A stretch of 51,172 nucleotides of DNA from MGBC108787 sp964430695. Its GTDB lineage: Bacteria > Bacillota_I > Bacilli_A > RF39 > UBA660. The notes beneath the pieces were generated by a model that worked only from the letters and a program-made list of their open reading frames with translations, had not been told where the DNA came from and did not search any database. The stretch spans positions 1-51,172 of the forward strand of contig CAYSFO010000005.1 of NCBI GenBank assembly GCA_964430695.1, written 5' to 3'. Numbering within the stretch: position 1 is the stretch's first letter; each line of letters opens with the position of its first letter. This document shows positions 15,374 through 23,812 of the stretch, piece after piece. A program made the position numbers and the translations under genes.

Positions 15374-16253
15374 AAGAAAAGCATTAGGAAAAGGATTAGA
15401 ACAATTATTTTCAAATGAAATTATTAACTTTGACAACTTTGAAAAAGAAATTGTATCTACGGCGAAAACAAGCGATATTTTAGAAATCCCACTAAGTGAA
15501 ATAAGAAGCAATCCATATCAACCACGTAAAACATTTAAGGAAGAAACTCTACAAGAATTAGCGGAAAGTATAAAAGAATATGGAATTGTAGAGCCAATTA
15601 TCGTTAAAAAAAGTATCAAAGGATATGAACTGATTGCTGGAGAACGTCGTACAAAAGCAGCAAGACTTGCAGGTTTAGAAACGATTCCAGCCATTATAAA
15701 AGACTTCAATGATCAAGAAATGATGGAAATAGCTTTAATCGAAAATATTCAAAGAGAAAATTTAAATCCAATCGATGAAGCAATGGCCTATGAAAATATT
15801 ATAAATTTAAGTAAGATGACTCAAGAAGAATTTGCTAAAAAGTTTGGAAAAAGTAGAAGTCATGTGACGAATATGTTAGGACTTTTGAAATTACCTTCTG
15901 CTACTAAAAAGTTAGTAGAAGAAAATAGAATTAGTATGGGGCATGCGCGTGCTTTAAGTAAAATTAATGATGAATCTTTAATTAATAATTTAGCAGATAG
16001 AGTATTAAACGAATCTTTAAGTGTTCGTGAATTGGAACGAATCATTGCAGAAGCAAACTTACCGAAAAAAAATAAAATAAATAGAAAAAACAATGAAAAT
16101 AATATGCATTACCTTATTTATGAAAAAGTAATGCGTGAAAAAATAGGATCAAAAGTTAAGATTAAGGAGAATAAAATAGAAATTCCTTTTGATAGAGAAA
16201 AAGACTTAGAAAGAATACTTGAAATATTAGGAATAGAAATAACGGGTGATTAG
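15363..16253 (+). CDS. parB: ParB/Spo0J chromosome partitioning protein
   Basis: CTP-dependent DNA clamp that loads at parS sites. 296 residues: the N-terminal tip RKALGKGLEQLF that contacts ParA, the ParB/Srx CTP-binding core (IRSNPYQPRKTF, ELIAGERRTKAARLAGL), the helix-turn-helix TQEEFAKKFGKSRSHVTNML, and a C-terminal dimerisation domain from about residue 240. It starts inside the end of parA and its stop codon abuts the ATG of the next gene, so the operon is tightly coupled. I saw no consensus parS palindrome in the window. Confidence 0.95.
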   Translation: METKRKALGKGLEQLFSNEIINFDNFEKEIVSTAKTSDILEIPLSEIRSNPYQPRKTFKEETLQELAESIKEYGIVEPIIVKKSIKGYELIAGERRTKAARLAGLETIPAIIKDFNDQEMMEIALIENIQRENLNPIDEAMAYENIINLSKMTQEEFAKKFGKSRSHVTNMLGLLKLPSATKKLVEENRISMGHARALSKINDESLINNLADRVLNESLSVRELERIIAEANLPKKNKINRKNNENNMHYLIYEKVMREKIGSKVKIKENKIEIPFDREKDLERILEILGIEITGD

Positions 16254-17069
16254 ATGGAAAAAGCCAAAAACATTCTAACTTTTTTAGGAAAAAAAGAAGT
16301 TTATGGTTTAGCATTAATTATACTAATTTCCATGGTAATCTATTATTTAGGGACAATAATCATTGAAAAAATAATAGTATCAGGAAAAACGGCATATGAA
16401 AAGAAAAAAAGAAGAACAATTGTGAATTTAGTTTCCAATGTTTTTAAATATGCCATATTTATCTTAGCCATTCTATTCATCTTAGATTTATATGGAGTAA
16501 ATACAAAGGCTTTCATTACAAGTTTAGGAGTTGTCAGTGCTGTTTTAGGTCTAGCCTTGCAAGATACAATAAAAGATTTTATTAGTGGAATCACAATCAT
16601 CATGGATAATTATTTTGCCGTAGGAGATATCGTAACCTACAATGATTTTACAGGAGAAGTCATTGATATGGGTTTAAAAACCACCAAAGTCAAGAAAAAC
16701 AGTGGTGAAGTTTTAATACTAGCAAACCGAAATATTGATCAAATTATTAATATTAGCCAAAAAACAGCAAATGTTATAATAGATATTCCGACGTCTTACG
16801 AAGACAAGACAGCACGCGTAGAAAAAGCAATGGATAAAATAATAAATGAAATTAAAAAAATGGATGGTGTGAAGAAAGACACACAATATTTAGGAATAAC
16901 AGCTCTAGATGATAGTTGTGTAAAATACACAATTAGTATTCATTGTCCCCAAGAGAATAGGTGGCAAGTAAAAAGAGAAGCATTAAAAATAATTAAAACA
17001 ATTTATGAAAAGGAAAAAATTAAAATCCCTTATCAACAAATAGAGGTGCATCATGAACAAGAAGTATGA
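16254..17069 (+). CDS. Small-conductance mechanosensitive channel (MscS family)
   Basis: 271 residues. Three hydrophobic segments (about residues 15-38, 60-80 and 87-107), the last being the pore helix with small residues (ITSLGVVSAVLGLALQDTIK), then the beta domain (FAVGDIVTYNDFTGEVIDMG, NRNIDQIINIS) and an alpha/beta C-terminal domain. These match MscS-type channels that open under membrane tension to release osmolytes. It starts immediately after the parB stop and overlaps the DUF951 gene by 17 bases. An MscS gene directly after parB is common in Bacillota origin regions. Confidence 0.92.
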   Translation: MEKAKNILTFLGKKEVYGLALIILISMVIYYLGTIIIEKIIVSGKTAYEKKKRRTIVNLVSNVFKYAIFILAILFILDLYGVNTKAFITSLGVVSAVLGLALQDTIKDFISGITIIMDNYFAVGDIVTYNDFTGEVIDMGLKTTKVKKNSGEVLILANRNIDQIINISQKTANVIIDIPTSYEDKTARVEKAMDKIINEIKKMDGVKKDTQYLGITALDDSCVKYTISIHCPQENRWQVKREALKIIKTIYEKEKIKIPYQQIEVHHEQEV

Positions 17070-17253
17070 ATTAGGAGATATTGTTATAATGAAAAAGCCT
17101 CATGCTTGTAAAACAAATGAATGGAAAATAACAAGGATGGGTGTAGATATTAAAATAAAGTGCCAATATTGTGGGCGTGAAATTATGATGGATCGTTTAG
17201 AATTTGAACGAAAACTAAAAAAAGTTTTGGGTGAAAAAAATGAATGTAAATAA
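17053..17253 (+). CDS. DUF951 family protein (YyzM-like)
   Basis: 66 residues. Family hallmarks: YELGDIVIMKKPHACKTNEW, RMGVDIKIKCQYCGREIMMD and the following basic helix. The conserved Cys residues (CxxC in CQYCGR, plus the HAC Cys) suggest a small zinc-binding or nucleic-acid-binding protein, but the function is unknown. Its place between mscS and ychF is the standard one for this family. It overlaps the end of mscS, and the next gene starts inside its 3' end. Confidence 0.92.
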   Translation: MNKKYELGDIVIMKKPHACKTNEWKITRMGVDIKIKCQYCGREIMMDRLEFERKLKKVLGEKNECK

Positions 17254-18784
17254 ATTAAAAGAAAAAATAAAATTACATCCAATAATGACAATTATAATCA
17301 TGATTGGAGTAACAATTATATTAAGTGGAATCTTGTCTGTATTAAATATTCAAGCAACCACAAGAAAAATTAGTACAACTTCCTTAGAATATAATACGTA
17401 TATTGCTGAAGTATCCTCTCTGTTTAGCTTATCTGGATTAAAATACATATTTACAAGTACTGTAAGCAATTTTGTGGCCTTTGTTCCCTTAAGCAGTTTG
17501 ATTATTGTTCTTATTGGGATTGGAGTGATGGAGAAAAGTGGATTTTTAAAAGTCGCCATTACTTTATTAACCAAAAATGCGAAAAAAAATGTAGTCACGT
17601 TTGTATTAGTTTTAATAAGTATCCTTTTAGGAGTAATTGGAGATTTATCCTATATTATTTTATTACCAATTGCAGCGATATTATTTGAATATGGGAAAAG
17701 GAATCCTGCTTTAGGAATCATTGCTTCTTTTGCTGGATTAACATGTGGTTATGGAGTAAATATAATTTTTACAAGTATAGATTCTTCCCTATTATCATTA
17801 AGTACGCTAGCGGCAAACTTATTAGATAGTGATTATGTAATGAAAACGACTGGTTTTGTCTTTATTATGTTTATTGCCGTAGTACTTCTATCGATATTGA
17901 TTACCTATATGACAGAAAAATATTTAGTATATAAATTAGATAAATACGAAATACCTGAAACCGAACCAGAAGATGAATTCTTTTTAGGAAAAAAAGAAAA
18001 AAGAGGATTAATAATTGCAACTATATTTTTTTCTATTTATTTCTTAATATTTCTATACAATATCATACCGGGACTTCCATTATCAGGGAATTTATTAGAC
18101 AATAGCCAAGTATTCTACATAGATAAGTTATTTAGTTACAATTCTTTCTTTAGTACTGGTTTTGTCTTTATCGTTACTATCGGTTTTGTCATTCTAGGAT
18201 TCTTTTACGGAATTGGTGCCGGAACAATAAAGAATAACAAAGATTTATGTGAAGATTTAGGGCATTCTTTAGATGGAATAGGACAAACTTTAGTATTAAT
18301 TTTCTTTACTTCTATTTTAATAAATGTTGTAAAATATACCGATATAGGAAAAGTAATAGTAACGTTCCTAGCAAATATTATAAATAATACTTCATTTACA
18401 GGGATTCCATTACTTATTTTACTCTTTTTAATAAGTGCGGTGTCTACCATATTTGTTCCTTCCTCTTTATCTAGATGGGAAATACTTTCTGGGGTAACGA
18501 TTCCAATATTTATGGAAGCAGGATTTTCTCCAGAATTTACGCAAATTATCTTCCGTTTTGGAGAGTCAGTAACAATAGGTTTAACCCCTTTATTTGCTTA
18601 TTTTGTCATTTACTTGGCCTTATTAGAAAAATACAATCAAAATAAAGAACCAATCAATATATTAAAAGCAATAAAGTACCAATTACCGTATGCCATTATG
18701 ACATTTGTTATATTATTGACAATCCTAATTGTGTGGTATATAGTAGGACTTCCAATAGGTGTTGGAGTATCTCCAGCATTATAG
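17240..18784 (+). CDS. AbgT family transporter
   Basis: 514 residues with about eleven to thirteen membrane segments. It resembles the AbgT (p-aminobenzoyl-glutamate transporter) family: the N-terminal HPIMTIIIMIGVTIILSGIL, FVPLSSLIIVLIGIGVMEKS, and the C-terminal FVPSSLSRWEILSGVTIPIF and FRFGESVTIGLTPLFAYFVI. Characterised members are described as p-aminobenzoyl-glutamate importers or sulfonamide exporters; the substrate here is unknown. ATG 17240 is chosen over the in-frame GTG 17231, which lies in the Shine-Dalgarno sequence GGGTGA. It sits as an insertion between DUF951 and ychF, which are usually adjacent or nearly so. Confidence 0.85.
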   Translation: MNVNKLKEKIKLHPIMTIIIMIGVTIILSGILSVLNIQATTRKISTTSLEYNTYIAEVSSLFSLSGLKYIFTSTVSNFVAFVPLSSLIIVLIGIGVMEKSGFLKVAITLLTKNAKKNVVTFVLVLISILLGVIGDLSYIILLPIAAILFEYGKRNPALGIIASFAGLTCGYGVNIIFTSIDSSLLSLSTLAANLLDSDYVMKTTGFVFIMFIAVVLLSILITYMTEKYLVYKLDKYEIPETEPEDEFFLGKKEKRGLIIATIFFSIYFLIFLYNIIPGLPLSGNLLDNSQVFYIDKLFSYNSFFSTGFVFIVTIGFVILGFFYGIGAGTIKNNKDLCEDLGHSLDGIGQTLVLIFFTSILINVVKYTDIGKVIVTFLANIINNTSFTGIPLLILLFLISAVSTIFVPSSLSRWEILSGVTIPIFMEAGFSPEFTQIIFRFGESVTIGLTPLFAYFVIYLALLEKYNQNKEPINILKAIKYQLPYAIMTFVILLTILIVWYIVGLPIGVGVSPAL

Positions 18785-18797
18785 AAAGGAGAAAATT

Positions 18798-19898
18798 ATG
18801 TCTCTAAAAGCTGGTATTGTGGGATTGCCTAATGTAGGGAAATCTACACTATTTAATGCCATTACAAAAAAAAATATCTTAGCAGCAAACTATCCTTTTG
18901 CAACAATTGATCCAAATGTTGGTGTAGTGACTGTTCCCGATAAAAGATTAGAATTTTTAGAAAATATGTATATTCCAAATAGCTTAGTTCCGACAACATT
19001 TGAATTCACGGATATAGCGGGACTTGTTAAGGGAGCATCAAAAGGAGAAGGTTTAGGAAATAAATTCTTATCTCATATTAGAGAAGTAGACGCAATTGTT
19101 GAAGTTGTAAGGTGTTTTAAAGATGAAAACATTATTCACGTAGAAGGTGGCATTGACCCCATACGTGATATAGAAATTATCAATTTAGAATTAATATTAG
19201 CAGACTTAGAAATTATTGAAAATCGTATTGAGAAAATAGCAAAAAAAGCCGAAACAACAAAAGATAAAGAAGCGTTAAAAGAAGTAGAAACGCTGAAAAA
19301 AGCGAAAGAATCTCTTTTAAACAATCAAGCTCTACGATTAGTTGCCTTTGATAAAGATGAATTAGAAATTTTAAAACCATTCAACTTTATCACCTTAAAA
19401 CCTTTAATTTATGTTGCTAATGTTTTAGAAGATGATATAGTAACTGCTGAAAATGAGTATACAAAAAAAGTTTTTGAATATGCAGCAAATGAAAAAGCTG
19501 GTGTAATTGTGATGTGTGCTAAAATTGAATCAGAATTAGCAGAACTGGAAGAAAGTGAGAAAAAAGCCTTTTTAAAAGACTTAGGAATTTCTTCAAGCGG
19601 TCTTGATAAACTCATCTTTGCAACCTATGATTTACTTGGACTACAAACATTTTTTACTGTAGGTAAAGATGAAGTAAGAGCATGGACATTTAAAAAAGGA
19701 ACGAATGCTAAAAAATGTGCAGGTTTAATTCATAGTGATATTGAAAGAGGATTTATTAAAGCCGAAATTATGAAATTTAATGACCTTGAAGAATTAAATG
19801 ATGAAAAGAAAGTGCAAGAAGCTGGAAAATTATATCTCGAAGGAAAAGACTATATCATGCAAGATGGAGACATTGTTTATTTCCGATTTAATGTATAA
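18798..19898 (+). CDS. ychF: YchF/EngD ribosome-associated ATPase
   Basis: OBG-family P-loop protein that binds ATP and ribosomes. 366 residues. G1 is GLPNVGKST (residues 9-17); the switch region DIAGLVKGASKGEGLGNKFL follows; the G4 position has the YchF-type NVLE (NxxE) instead of NKxD, which explains ATP preference; the C-terminal TGS domain begins near residue 280 (LQTFFTVGKDEVRAWTFKKG). ATG 18798 follows AAAGGAG; a longer frame from 18759 would run back into the upstream gene. It ends the parA operon, with a terminator behind it. Confidence 0.96.
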   Translation: MSLKAGIVGLPNVGKSTLFNAITKKNILAANYPFATIDPNVGVVTVPDKRLEFLENMYIPNSLVPTTFEFTDIAGLVKGASKGEGLGNKFLSHIREVDAIVEVVRCFKDENIIHVEGGIDPIRDIEIINLELILADLEIIENRIEKIAKKAETTKDKEALKEVETLKKAKESLLNNQALRLVAFDKDELEILKPFNFITLKPLIYVANVLEDDIVTAENEYTKKVFEYAANEKAGVIVMCAKIESELAELEESEKKAFLKDLGISSSGLDKLIFATYDLLGLQTFFTVGKDEVRAWTFKKGTNAKKCAGLIHSDIERGFIKAEIMKFNDLEELNDEKKVQEAGKLYLEGKDYIMQDGDIVYFRFNV

Positions 19899-19910
19899 AA
19901 ATGAATAATA

Positions 19911-19966
19911 AAAATGGTTATTTTCAACGTTTAAGTATAAACTTTTGAGAAAAACCATTTTTTGTA
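19911..19966 (+). terminator. Intrinsic terminator after ychF
   Basis: AAAATGGTT (19911-19919) pairs with AACCATTTT (19953-19961), extended inward by TTTTCAA/TTGAGAAA-type pairing, followed by T residues. The remaining 135 bases up to the toxN end hold nothing recognisable. Confidence 0.75.
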
Positions 19967-20101
19967 TGTGTTTCTAACGATTATAAAAAATTGTCTAAAC
20001 AAATTTTCAAAATTGAAATACTCTTTTACTCAAATTTATGAAAAATTTACTAAAATAACTTTATTTTTTCCATTTAGTACCTAAATTTGGATTCCAAAAG
20101 A

Positions 20102-20614
20102 CTATACTATTATATTATTATATACATTGCATTTTTCTTCTAATAATTTAAAATTACAACATCTTTTAGCAATATTTGAATTTAATGTACCATCTATATA
20201 TTTATTATATAATTTTTTAGATCTGCCATATAATTTTTCATCATTACGATTTAACCAATAGATTTGTTCTTTTAATAATTTTGTATATTTTTCCTCTGAT
20301 TTAGTTAAACACTCTTTATTTAAATCTAATTTAATAATATTATTTTCAGTAACTGGGAGCATATTATTAAAATTAATTGCACCTAATTTACCCTTATCTA
20401 TCTTTAAAAAGTCTAATTTAGATTTTAATTTCAAATGCTTTGGCTTAGGACTTGATAAAGGTGCAAAATATTTACAATTATTAACTTCAAATAATACACC
20501 CACAAATGGTCTTAATTCTTTTTCATTGTAATTATAGGGAACTTTATCATCAAATTTTCTTAAATAATTACAATATTCTGTATCTAATTTAACTAAAATT
20601 AAGGAATCTTTCAT
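20102..20614 (-). CDS. toxN: ToxN/AbiQ-like type III toxin (endoribonuclease)
   Basis: 170 residues, the usual size of ToxN/AbiQ toxins. Family features visible: a start of the form YCNYLRKFDDKVPYN, the highly typical CKYFAPLSSPKPKH, and GAINFNNMLPV, then a Lys-rich helical second half. These toxins are sequence-specific endoribonucleases inhibited by a repeated pseudoknot RNA encoded upstream; the pair acts in plasmid stability or phage abortive infection. GAAGGTGATAGC precedes the ATG. Immediately upstream on the same strand are a terminator and three RNA repeats, the canonical type III layout. On sequence alone this is a complete, intact system. Confidence 0.92.
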   Translation of the reverse strand: MKDSLILVKLDTEYCNYLRKFDDKVPYNYNEKELRPFVGVLFEVNNCKYFAPLSSPKPKHLKLKSKLDFLKIDKGKLGAINFNNMLPVTENNIIKLDLNKECLTKSEEKYTKLLKEQIYWLNRNDEKLYGRSKKLYNKYIDGTLNSNIAKRCCNFKLLEEKCNVYNNIIV

Positions 20615-20650
20615 GCTATCACCTTCAATAACTAATATATACTAAAAAGC

Positions 20651-20680
20651 ATAATAAAACTAGAGTGTGCTCTCTAGTTT
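20651..20680 (-). terminator. Terminator between the antitoxin RNA and the toxin gene
   Basis: Perfect nine-bp stem: plus-strand arms AAACTAGAG (20657-20665) and CTCTAGTTT (20672-20680). On the minus strand the stem is followed by TTTATTATG. A leaky terminator here sets the ratio of antitoxin RNA to toxin mRNA in known toxIN loci. Confidence 0.85.
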
Positions 20681-20784
20681 CTTTTTTAAGTTCACTGTTA
20701 TGGCCGGAATCGCCGCTTTTTTAAGTTCCTGTCAAAGCCGGAATCGCTTCTTTTTTAAGTTCCTCTTATAGTGGGAATCACTAG
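20681..20784 (-). repeat. Three tandem antitoxin repeats of 35, 34 and 35 bases
   Basis: Units at 20750-20784, 20716-20749 and 20681-20715 (transcription order). Shared core on the minus strand: GATTCC, then G(G/T)GAACTTAAAAAAG after a variable middle. The differences are concentrated in the paired stem bases, where they compensate one another. The third unit has GTGAA in place of GGAA, which weakens its pseudoknot. Confidence 0.9.
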
Positions 20785-20847
20785 CTTTTTTTATTGCCAT
20801 AAGGCATTATTAGTATATGCATTTCTGCACAACATAATCACTTATGT
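20681..20847 (-). ncRNA. toxI: ToxI/antiQ-like repeat RNA antitoxin
   Basis: The transcript would run on the minus strand from about 20847 through three tandem repeats to the terminator at 20651-20680. Each repeat folds as a short stem with loop TTCC and a downstream GGAA able to pair with that loop (H-type pseudoknot), followed by an AACTTAAAAAAG spacer; in this RNA family the toxin cuts the precursor in A-rich spacers. The stem bases change between repeats but keep pairing: TAGTG/CACTA, AAGC/GCTT and GGC/GCC. The leader of about 60 bases before the first full repeat contains an extra A-run (complement of 20785-20792) that may be the flanking cut site. Confidence 0.85.
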
Positions 20848-20853
20848 GCTAAT

Positions 20854-20882
20854 AATATAACATAAAATAGTAATCTTGTCCA
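20854..20882 (-). promoter_or_regulatory. Promoter of the toxI-toxN locus
   Basis: On the minus strand: TGGACA (complement of 20877-20882), 17 bp, TATATT (complement of 20854-20859). The start would fall near 20847. Confidence 0.7.
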
Positions 20883-20945
20883 TTATTTTGTACACTTTTT
20901 ATTATCTACATAATAATGTAATTTTATATAAATGTAAACAAAAAA

Positions 20946-20974
20946 TTTACAGTAAGTATGTTTAATGATATAAT
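20946..20974 (+). promoter_or_regulatory. Promoter of the Bax-inhibitor-like gene
   Basis: TTTACA (20946-20951), 17 bp, TATAAT (20969-20974), followed by AAGGAGG seven bases before the ATG. Confidence 0.8.
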
Positions 20975-21001
20975 GGGCATATATTAATTAAGGAGGAACA
21001 T

Positions 21002-21649
21002 ATGGAAAATAAGATAATGAGTAAAACCTTTTTATGGATGTTTTTAGGTTTATTGGTGACTTTTGTTACTGGATTTGCAGTTTCAAACAATGAAACAATG
21101 ATAATAAATATTTATAAAAATTCAACCTACTTTATTTTATGTATTGTAGAGTTAATACTAGTTATTTTCTTGTCAGCAAAAGTAAGAACAATGGGGAAAA
21201 ATGTAGCTCGAATAACATTTTTGTTATATAGTTTTATGACAGGCTTATCCTTATCATCTATATTTATTGTATATCAGTTGAATTCCATTATTTATGTATT
21301 TTTAATTGCAGCTGTTATTTTCTTACTCTTTGGATGTATTGGATACTATACAAAATTAGATTTAACTAAGATAGGAACATATTTACTAATGGCACTTGCT
21401 GCAGTAATCATCTGTTTAATCATCAATGTTTTTGTTGGTAGTGAAAAATTTGATATTGCTCTTTCCATTATTAGTATTTTCGTATTTATTGGTTTTACTG
21501 CCTATGATGTACAAAAAATAAAAAGACTATCCGAAGATGGTGATATTCCAGAAGATAACTTAAGTATTGTAGGAGCATTAAATTTATATTTAGACTACAT
21601 TAATATTTTCTTAGACTTATTAAGATTATTTGGAAACTCTAAAGATTAA
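21002..21649 (+). CDS. Bax inhibitor-1/YccA family membrane protein
   Basis: 215 residues, seven membrane segments. The family's C-terminal region is clear: FIGFTAYDVQKIKRLSEDGD followed by GALNLYLDYINIFLDLLRLF. Bacterial members (YccA, YetJ) act as modulators of FtsH or as pH-sensitive calcium leak channels; which applies here cannot be said, although an ftsH gene is present in the window. Monocistronic: own promoter upstream and terminator downstream. Confidence 0.9.
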   Translation: MENKIMSKTFLWMFLGLLVTFVTGFAVSNNETMIINIYKNSTYFILCIVELILVIFLSAKVRTMGKNVARITFLLYSFMTGLSLSSIFIVYQLNSIIYVFLIAAVIFLLFGCIGYYTKLDLTKIGTYLLMALAAVIICLIINVFVGSEKFDIALSIISIFVFIGFTAYDVQKIKRLSEDGDIPEDNLSIVGALNLYLDYINIFLDLLRLFGNSKD

Positions 21650-21665
21650 AAAAGTTTTAAAAATG

Positions 21666-21688
21666 AAAAAGACCTTGAGTCTTTTTTT
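21666..21688 (+). terminator. Intrinsic terminator after the Bax-inhibitor-like gene
   Basis: AAAAAGAC (21666-21673) / GTCTTTTT (21679-21686) with a five-base loop and a T run. Confidence 0.8.
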
Positions 21689-21752
21689 AGTTGAACTTGC
21701 TATTTTAAAAAATTGTGTTATTATAAATTCTGTTTAAATGAAGGGGATATGT

Positions 21753-22928
21753 ATGAAAGAATTTTTAATGAGAGCAAGAATTATATTAGCTGCCTTAGGT
21801 ATGGTTTGTCTTACTTCTTCTGATGGAGAATACATTATAAACGAGGAAAACAACTCTTTAGAAGCAGATTATGATGACAAATTAGAAAATAGCATTTTAG
21901 AACAAAAACGAGAACAATTAATAAATACATGCAATTTAGGAGTTACCACTGCTGTGCAAATTGTGAAAGACATGCAAGAAGAAGCAGCTTCGAAAATAGA
22001 AACCAAAGATATTGTAATAAGTGCAGTAGGAGATTGTACATTAGGAACAGATACCCATTTTGGTTATGACAGAGGTTTTACGAATGTACTAGACGATAAT
22101 AATAGAGATTTTAGTTATTTCTTTAGTGGCGTATACGACATTCTTTCTAAAGACGATTTATCAATTGCTAATTTAGAAGGACCTTTTACTTTGGCAGATG
22201 AAGGATATCGTGTTGAAAAGAAATTTAATTTTAAAGGTGATTTAGATTATACTAATATCCTAACAGAGGGAAGTATAGAAGCTGTCAATTTAGCCAATAA
22301 CCATACATATGACTATGGAGAAAAAGGGTATCAAGATACTCTTGATATACTTACAAATGCAAATATTCCTTATTTTGGGTACGACAATTATGCAATTTTA
22401 GATGTAAAAGGAACTAAAATAGGCTTAGCTGGAATTACTGGTTGGGATGAAGGAACGGCCAAAAATAATACCAAAAAAGCGATTGAACATTTTCATGAAG
22501 AAAATACAGATTTAATTATAATTAGTTATCACTGGGGAATTGAAAGAGAATACCTTCAAAATGCTGGACAAGAAAATATTGCTAGATATGCAATCGATGA
22601 AGGTGCCGATTTAGTACTAGGACATCATCCTCATGTTTTACAAGGGGTTGAAAATTATAACGGAAAATATATCGTTTATTCTTTAGGTAATTTCGTTTTT
22701 GGTGGAAACAGAAATCCGAGTGATAAAGATACAATGATTTTTCAAATAACGTTTCATTATGAAGATGGAGAATTAACAGATACTTCTATTCATATTATCC
22801 CATGTTCTTTATCTAGCCAACAAGATCGAAATGATTATAGGCCTATCCCACTAGAAGGGGAAGAATTAAGAAGAGTATTAGAAAAAATAAAAGATAGTAG
22901 TCCAAATTTAGAGGAAGAAATAGAATAA
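21753..22928 (+). CDS. CapA-family (PGA_cap) metallophosphoesterase-like protein
   Basis: 391 residues with an N-terminal hydrophobic signal (MRARIILAALGMVCL), then from about residue 85 a CapA domain: DIVISAVGDCTLGTD, SIANLEGPFT, VNLANNHTYDYGEKGYQDTL, IISYHWGIEREY and GADLVLGHHPHVLQGVENYN. This calcineurin-like fold is found in poly-gamma-glutamate capsule proteins and in many stand-alone secreted proteins. No capB/capC genes are nearby, so capsule synthesis is not implied. ATG 21753 is chosen because AAGGGGAT lies just before it; an in-frame ATG at 21738 would lack a ribosome site. Confidence 0.88.
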   Translation: MKEFLMRARIILAALGMVCLTSSDGEYIINEENNSLEADYDDKLENSILEQKREQLINTCNLGVTTAVQIVKDMQEEAASKIETKDIVISAVGDCTLGTDTHFGYDRGFTNVLDDNNRDFSYFFSGVYDILSKDDLSIANLEGPFTLADEGYRVEKKFNFKGDLDYTNILTEGSIEAVNLANNHTYDYGEKGYQDTLDILTNANIPYFGYDNYAILDVKGTKIGLAGITGWDEGTAKNNTKKAIEHFHEENTDLIIISYHWGIEREYLQNAGQENIARYAIDEGADLVLGHHPHVLQGVENYNGKYIVYSLGNFVFGGNRNPSDKDTMIFQITFHYEDGELTDTSIHIIPCSLSSQQDRNDYRPIPLEGEELRRVLEKIKDSSPNLEEEIE

Positions 22929-22960
22929 AATATGTTAATATATGAATATAGGTGAACTTT

Positions 22961-23662
22961 ATGAAGATAAATATAATAGAATATGCCACTTTAATAATGC
23001 ATTTAAAATTACATGGATTAGATGAGAAAAAAAGTATTGAATATGAATATATATCAGCCCCTTTAACAAATTTAGATAAATTTACTCTTTCTTATCTAAG
23101 TGCCCATGAATTTTTTAAACAAGAAAAAGAAAAGGTATTAAATGAGCTATCAAAAGAAAAAGTAATGGAAAAATACGATATCAAAATAGCACCTGTAGAT
23201 ATTGAAATGGAAAAAGTTTTTATTAAAACAGATGAGAAAAACCTCTGGGCTCTTTTTCAAAATATTTTATATAAAGAAGAGATGATAAATTTAGAAAATC
23301 TTATAAAACAAATGATGTTAAATGGAACATTATATAATGTCTACCTATGTGATAAAATAAGACAACAAAACCCCGAATATGAATCTATTTTTAATGGATG
23401 TGATGAACCATGGTTATTTGCAATAGAAGTAGCTTTAGATAACGAAAGTATTATAGAAAAGGTTTGGAATAGCTTAAAAAAACAAAAAAGATTTTATAGC
23501 ATCATACGTTTTCTTTTAGTTTTAGAACCATTATCTACAATGGAAGAAAAGTTTAATAAAACCGTACCTTTAGTAGACAATCCATATAAAAAAGCAGAAG
23601 AACAAAATAAACGAAGTAGAAATATAATGCCTGAAATTAGAACACCATACAAAGAGGAATAA
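22961..23662 (+). CDS. Hypothetical cytoplasmic protein
   Basis: 233 residues, not recognised. No signal or membrane segment; a mixed helical protein rich in Lys and Glu, with a C-terminal basic tail (EEQNKRSRNIMPEIRTPYKEE region). AGGTGA precedes ATG 22961; the GTG at 22952 lies within that site. It follows the CapA-like gene after 32 bases and is probably co-transcribed with it. A terminator overlapping the rpsF promoter closes the unit. Confidence 0.55.
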   Translation: MKINIIEYATLIMHLKLHGLDEKKSIEYEYISAPLTNLDKFTLSYLSAHEFFKQEKEKVLNELSKEKVMEKYDIKIAPVDIEMEKVFIKTDEKNLWALFQNILYKEEMINLENLIKQMMLNGTLYNVYLCDKIRQQNPEYESIFNGCDEPWLFAIEVALDNESIIEKVWNSLKKQKRFYSIIRFLLVLEPLSTMEEKFNKTVPLVDNPYKKAEEQNKRSRNIMPEIRTPYKEE

Positions 23663-23702
23663 TACATGAAATTAAGAATATTTTTATATAAAGCAGAAAA
23701 TA

Positions 23703-23737
23703 AAAGCATTTACATAAAATGCTTTTTCTGTTATAAT
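23703..23737 (+). promoter_or_regulatory. Overlapping terminator and rpsF promoter
   Basis: AAGCATTT (23704-23711) / AAATGCTTTT (23717-23726) forms a terminator hairpin for the upstream gene. The -35 box TTTACA (23709-23714) lies inside its stem and loop, and TATAAT (23732-23737) follows at 17 bp. The 70-base leader that follows contains GAGTA-TGAATT-TACTC and TTTAAA-TTTAAA helices, which could be an S6/S18-type autoregulatory leader, but I cannot confirm the motif. Confidence 0.75.
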
Positions 23738-23812
23738 CTAGAGCGAGTATGAATTTACTCCTTGCTTTAAAGAAATTTTAAAGCCAAATAGACCATAAGG
23801 AGGTGTAGAATA

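Noticed and set aside
20681..20784. CRISPR-like tandem repeats
   Set aside because: The units are contiguous, without unique spacers, differ at paired positions and sit before a ToxN-like gene; they are an antitoxin RNA, not a CRISPR array.
23666..23734. 22-codon ORF between the hypothetical gene and rpsF
   Set aside because: It runs through the terminator hairpin and promoter of rpsF, has no ribosome-binding site and no recognisable product.
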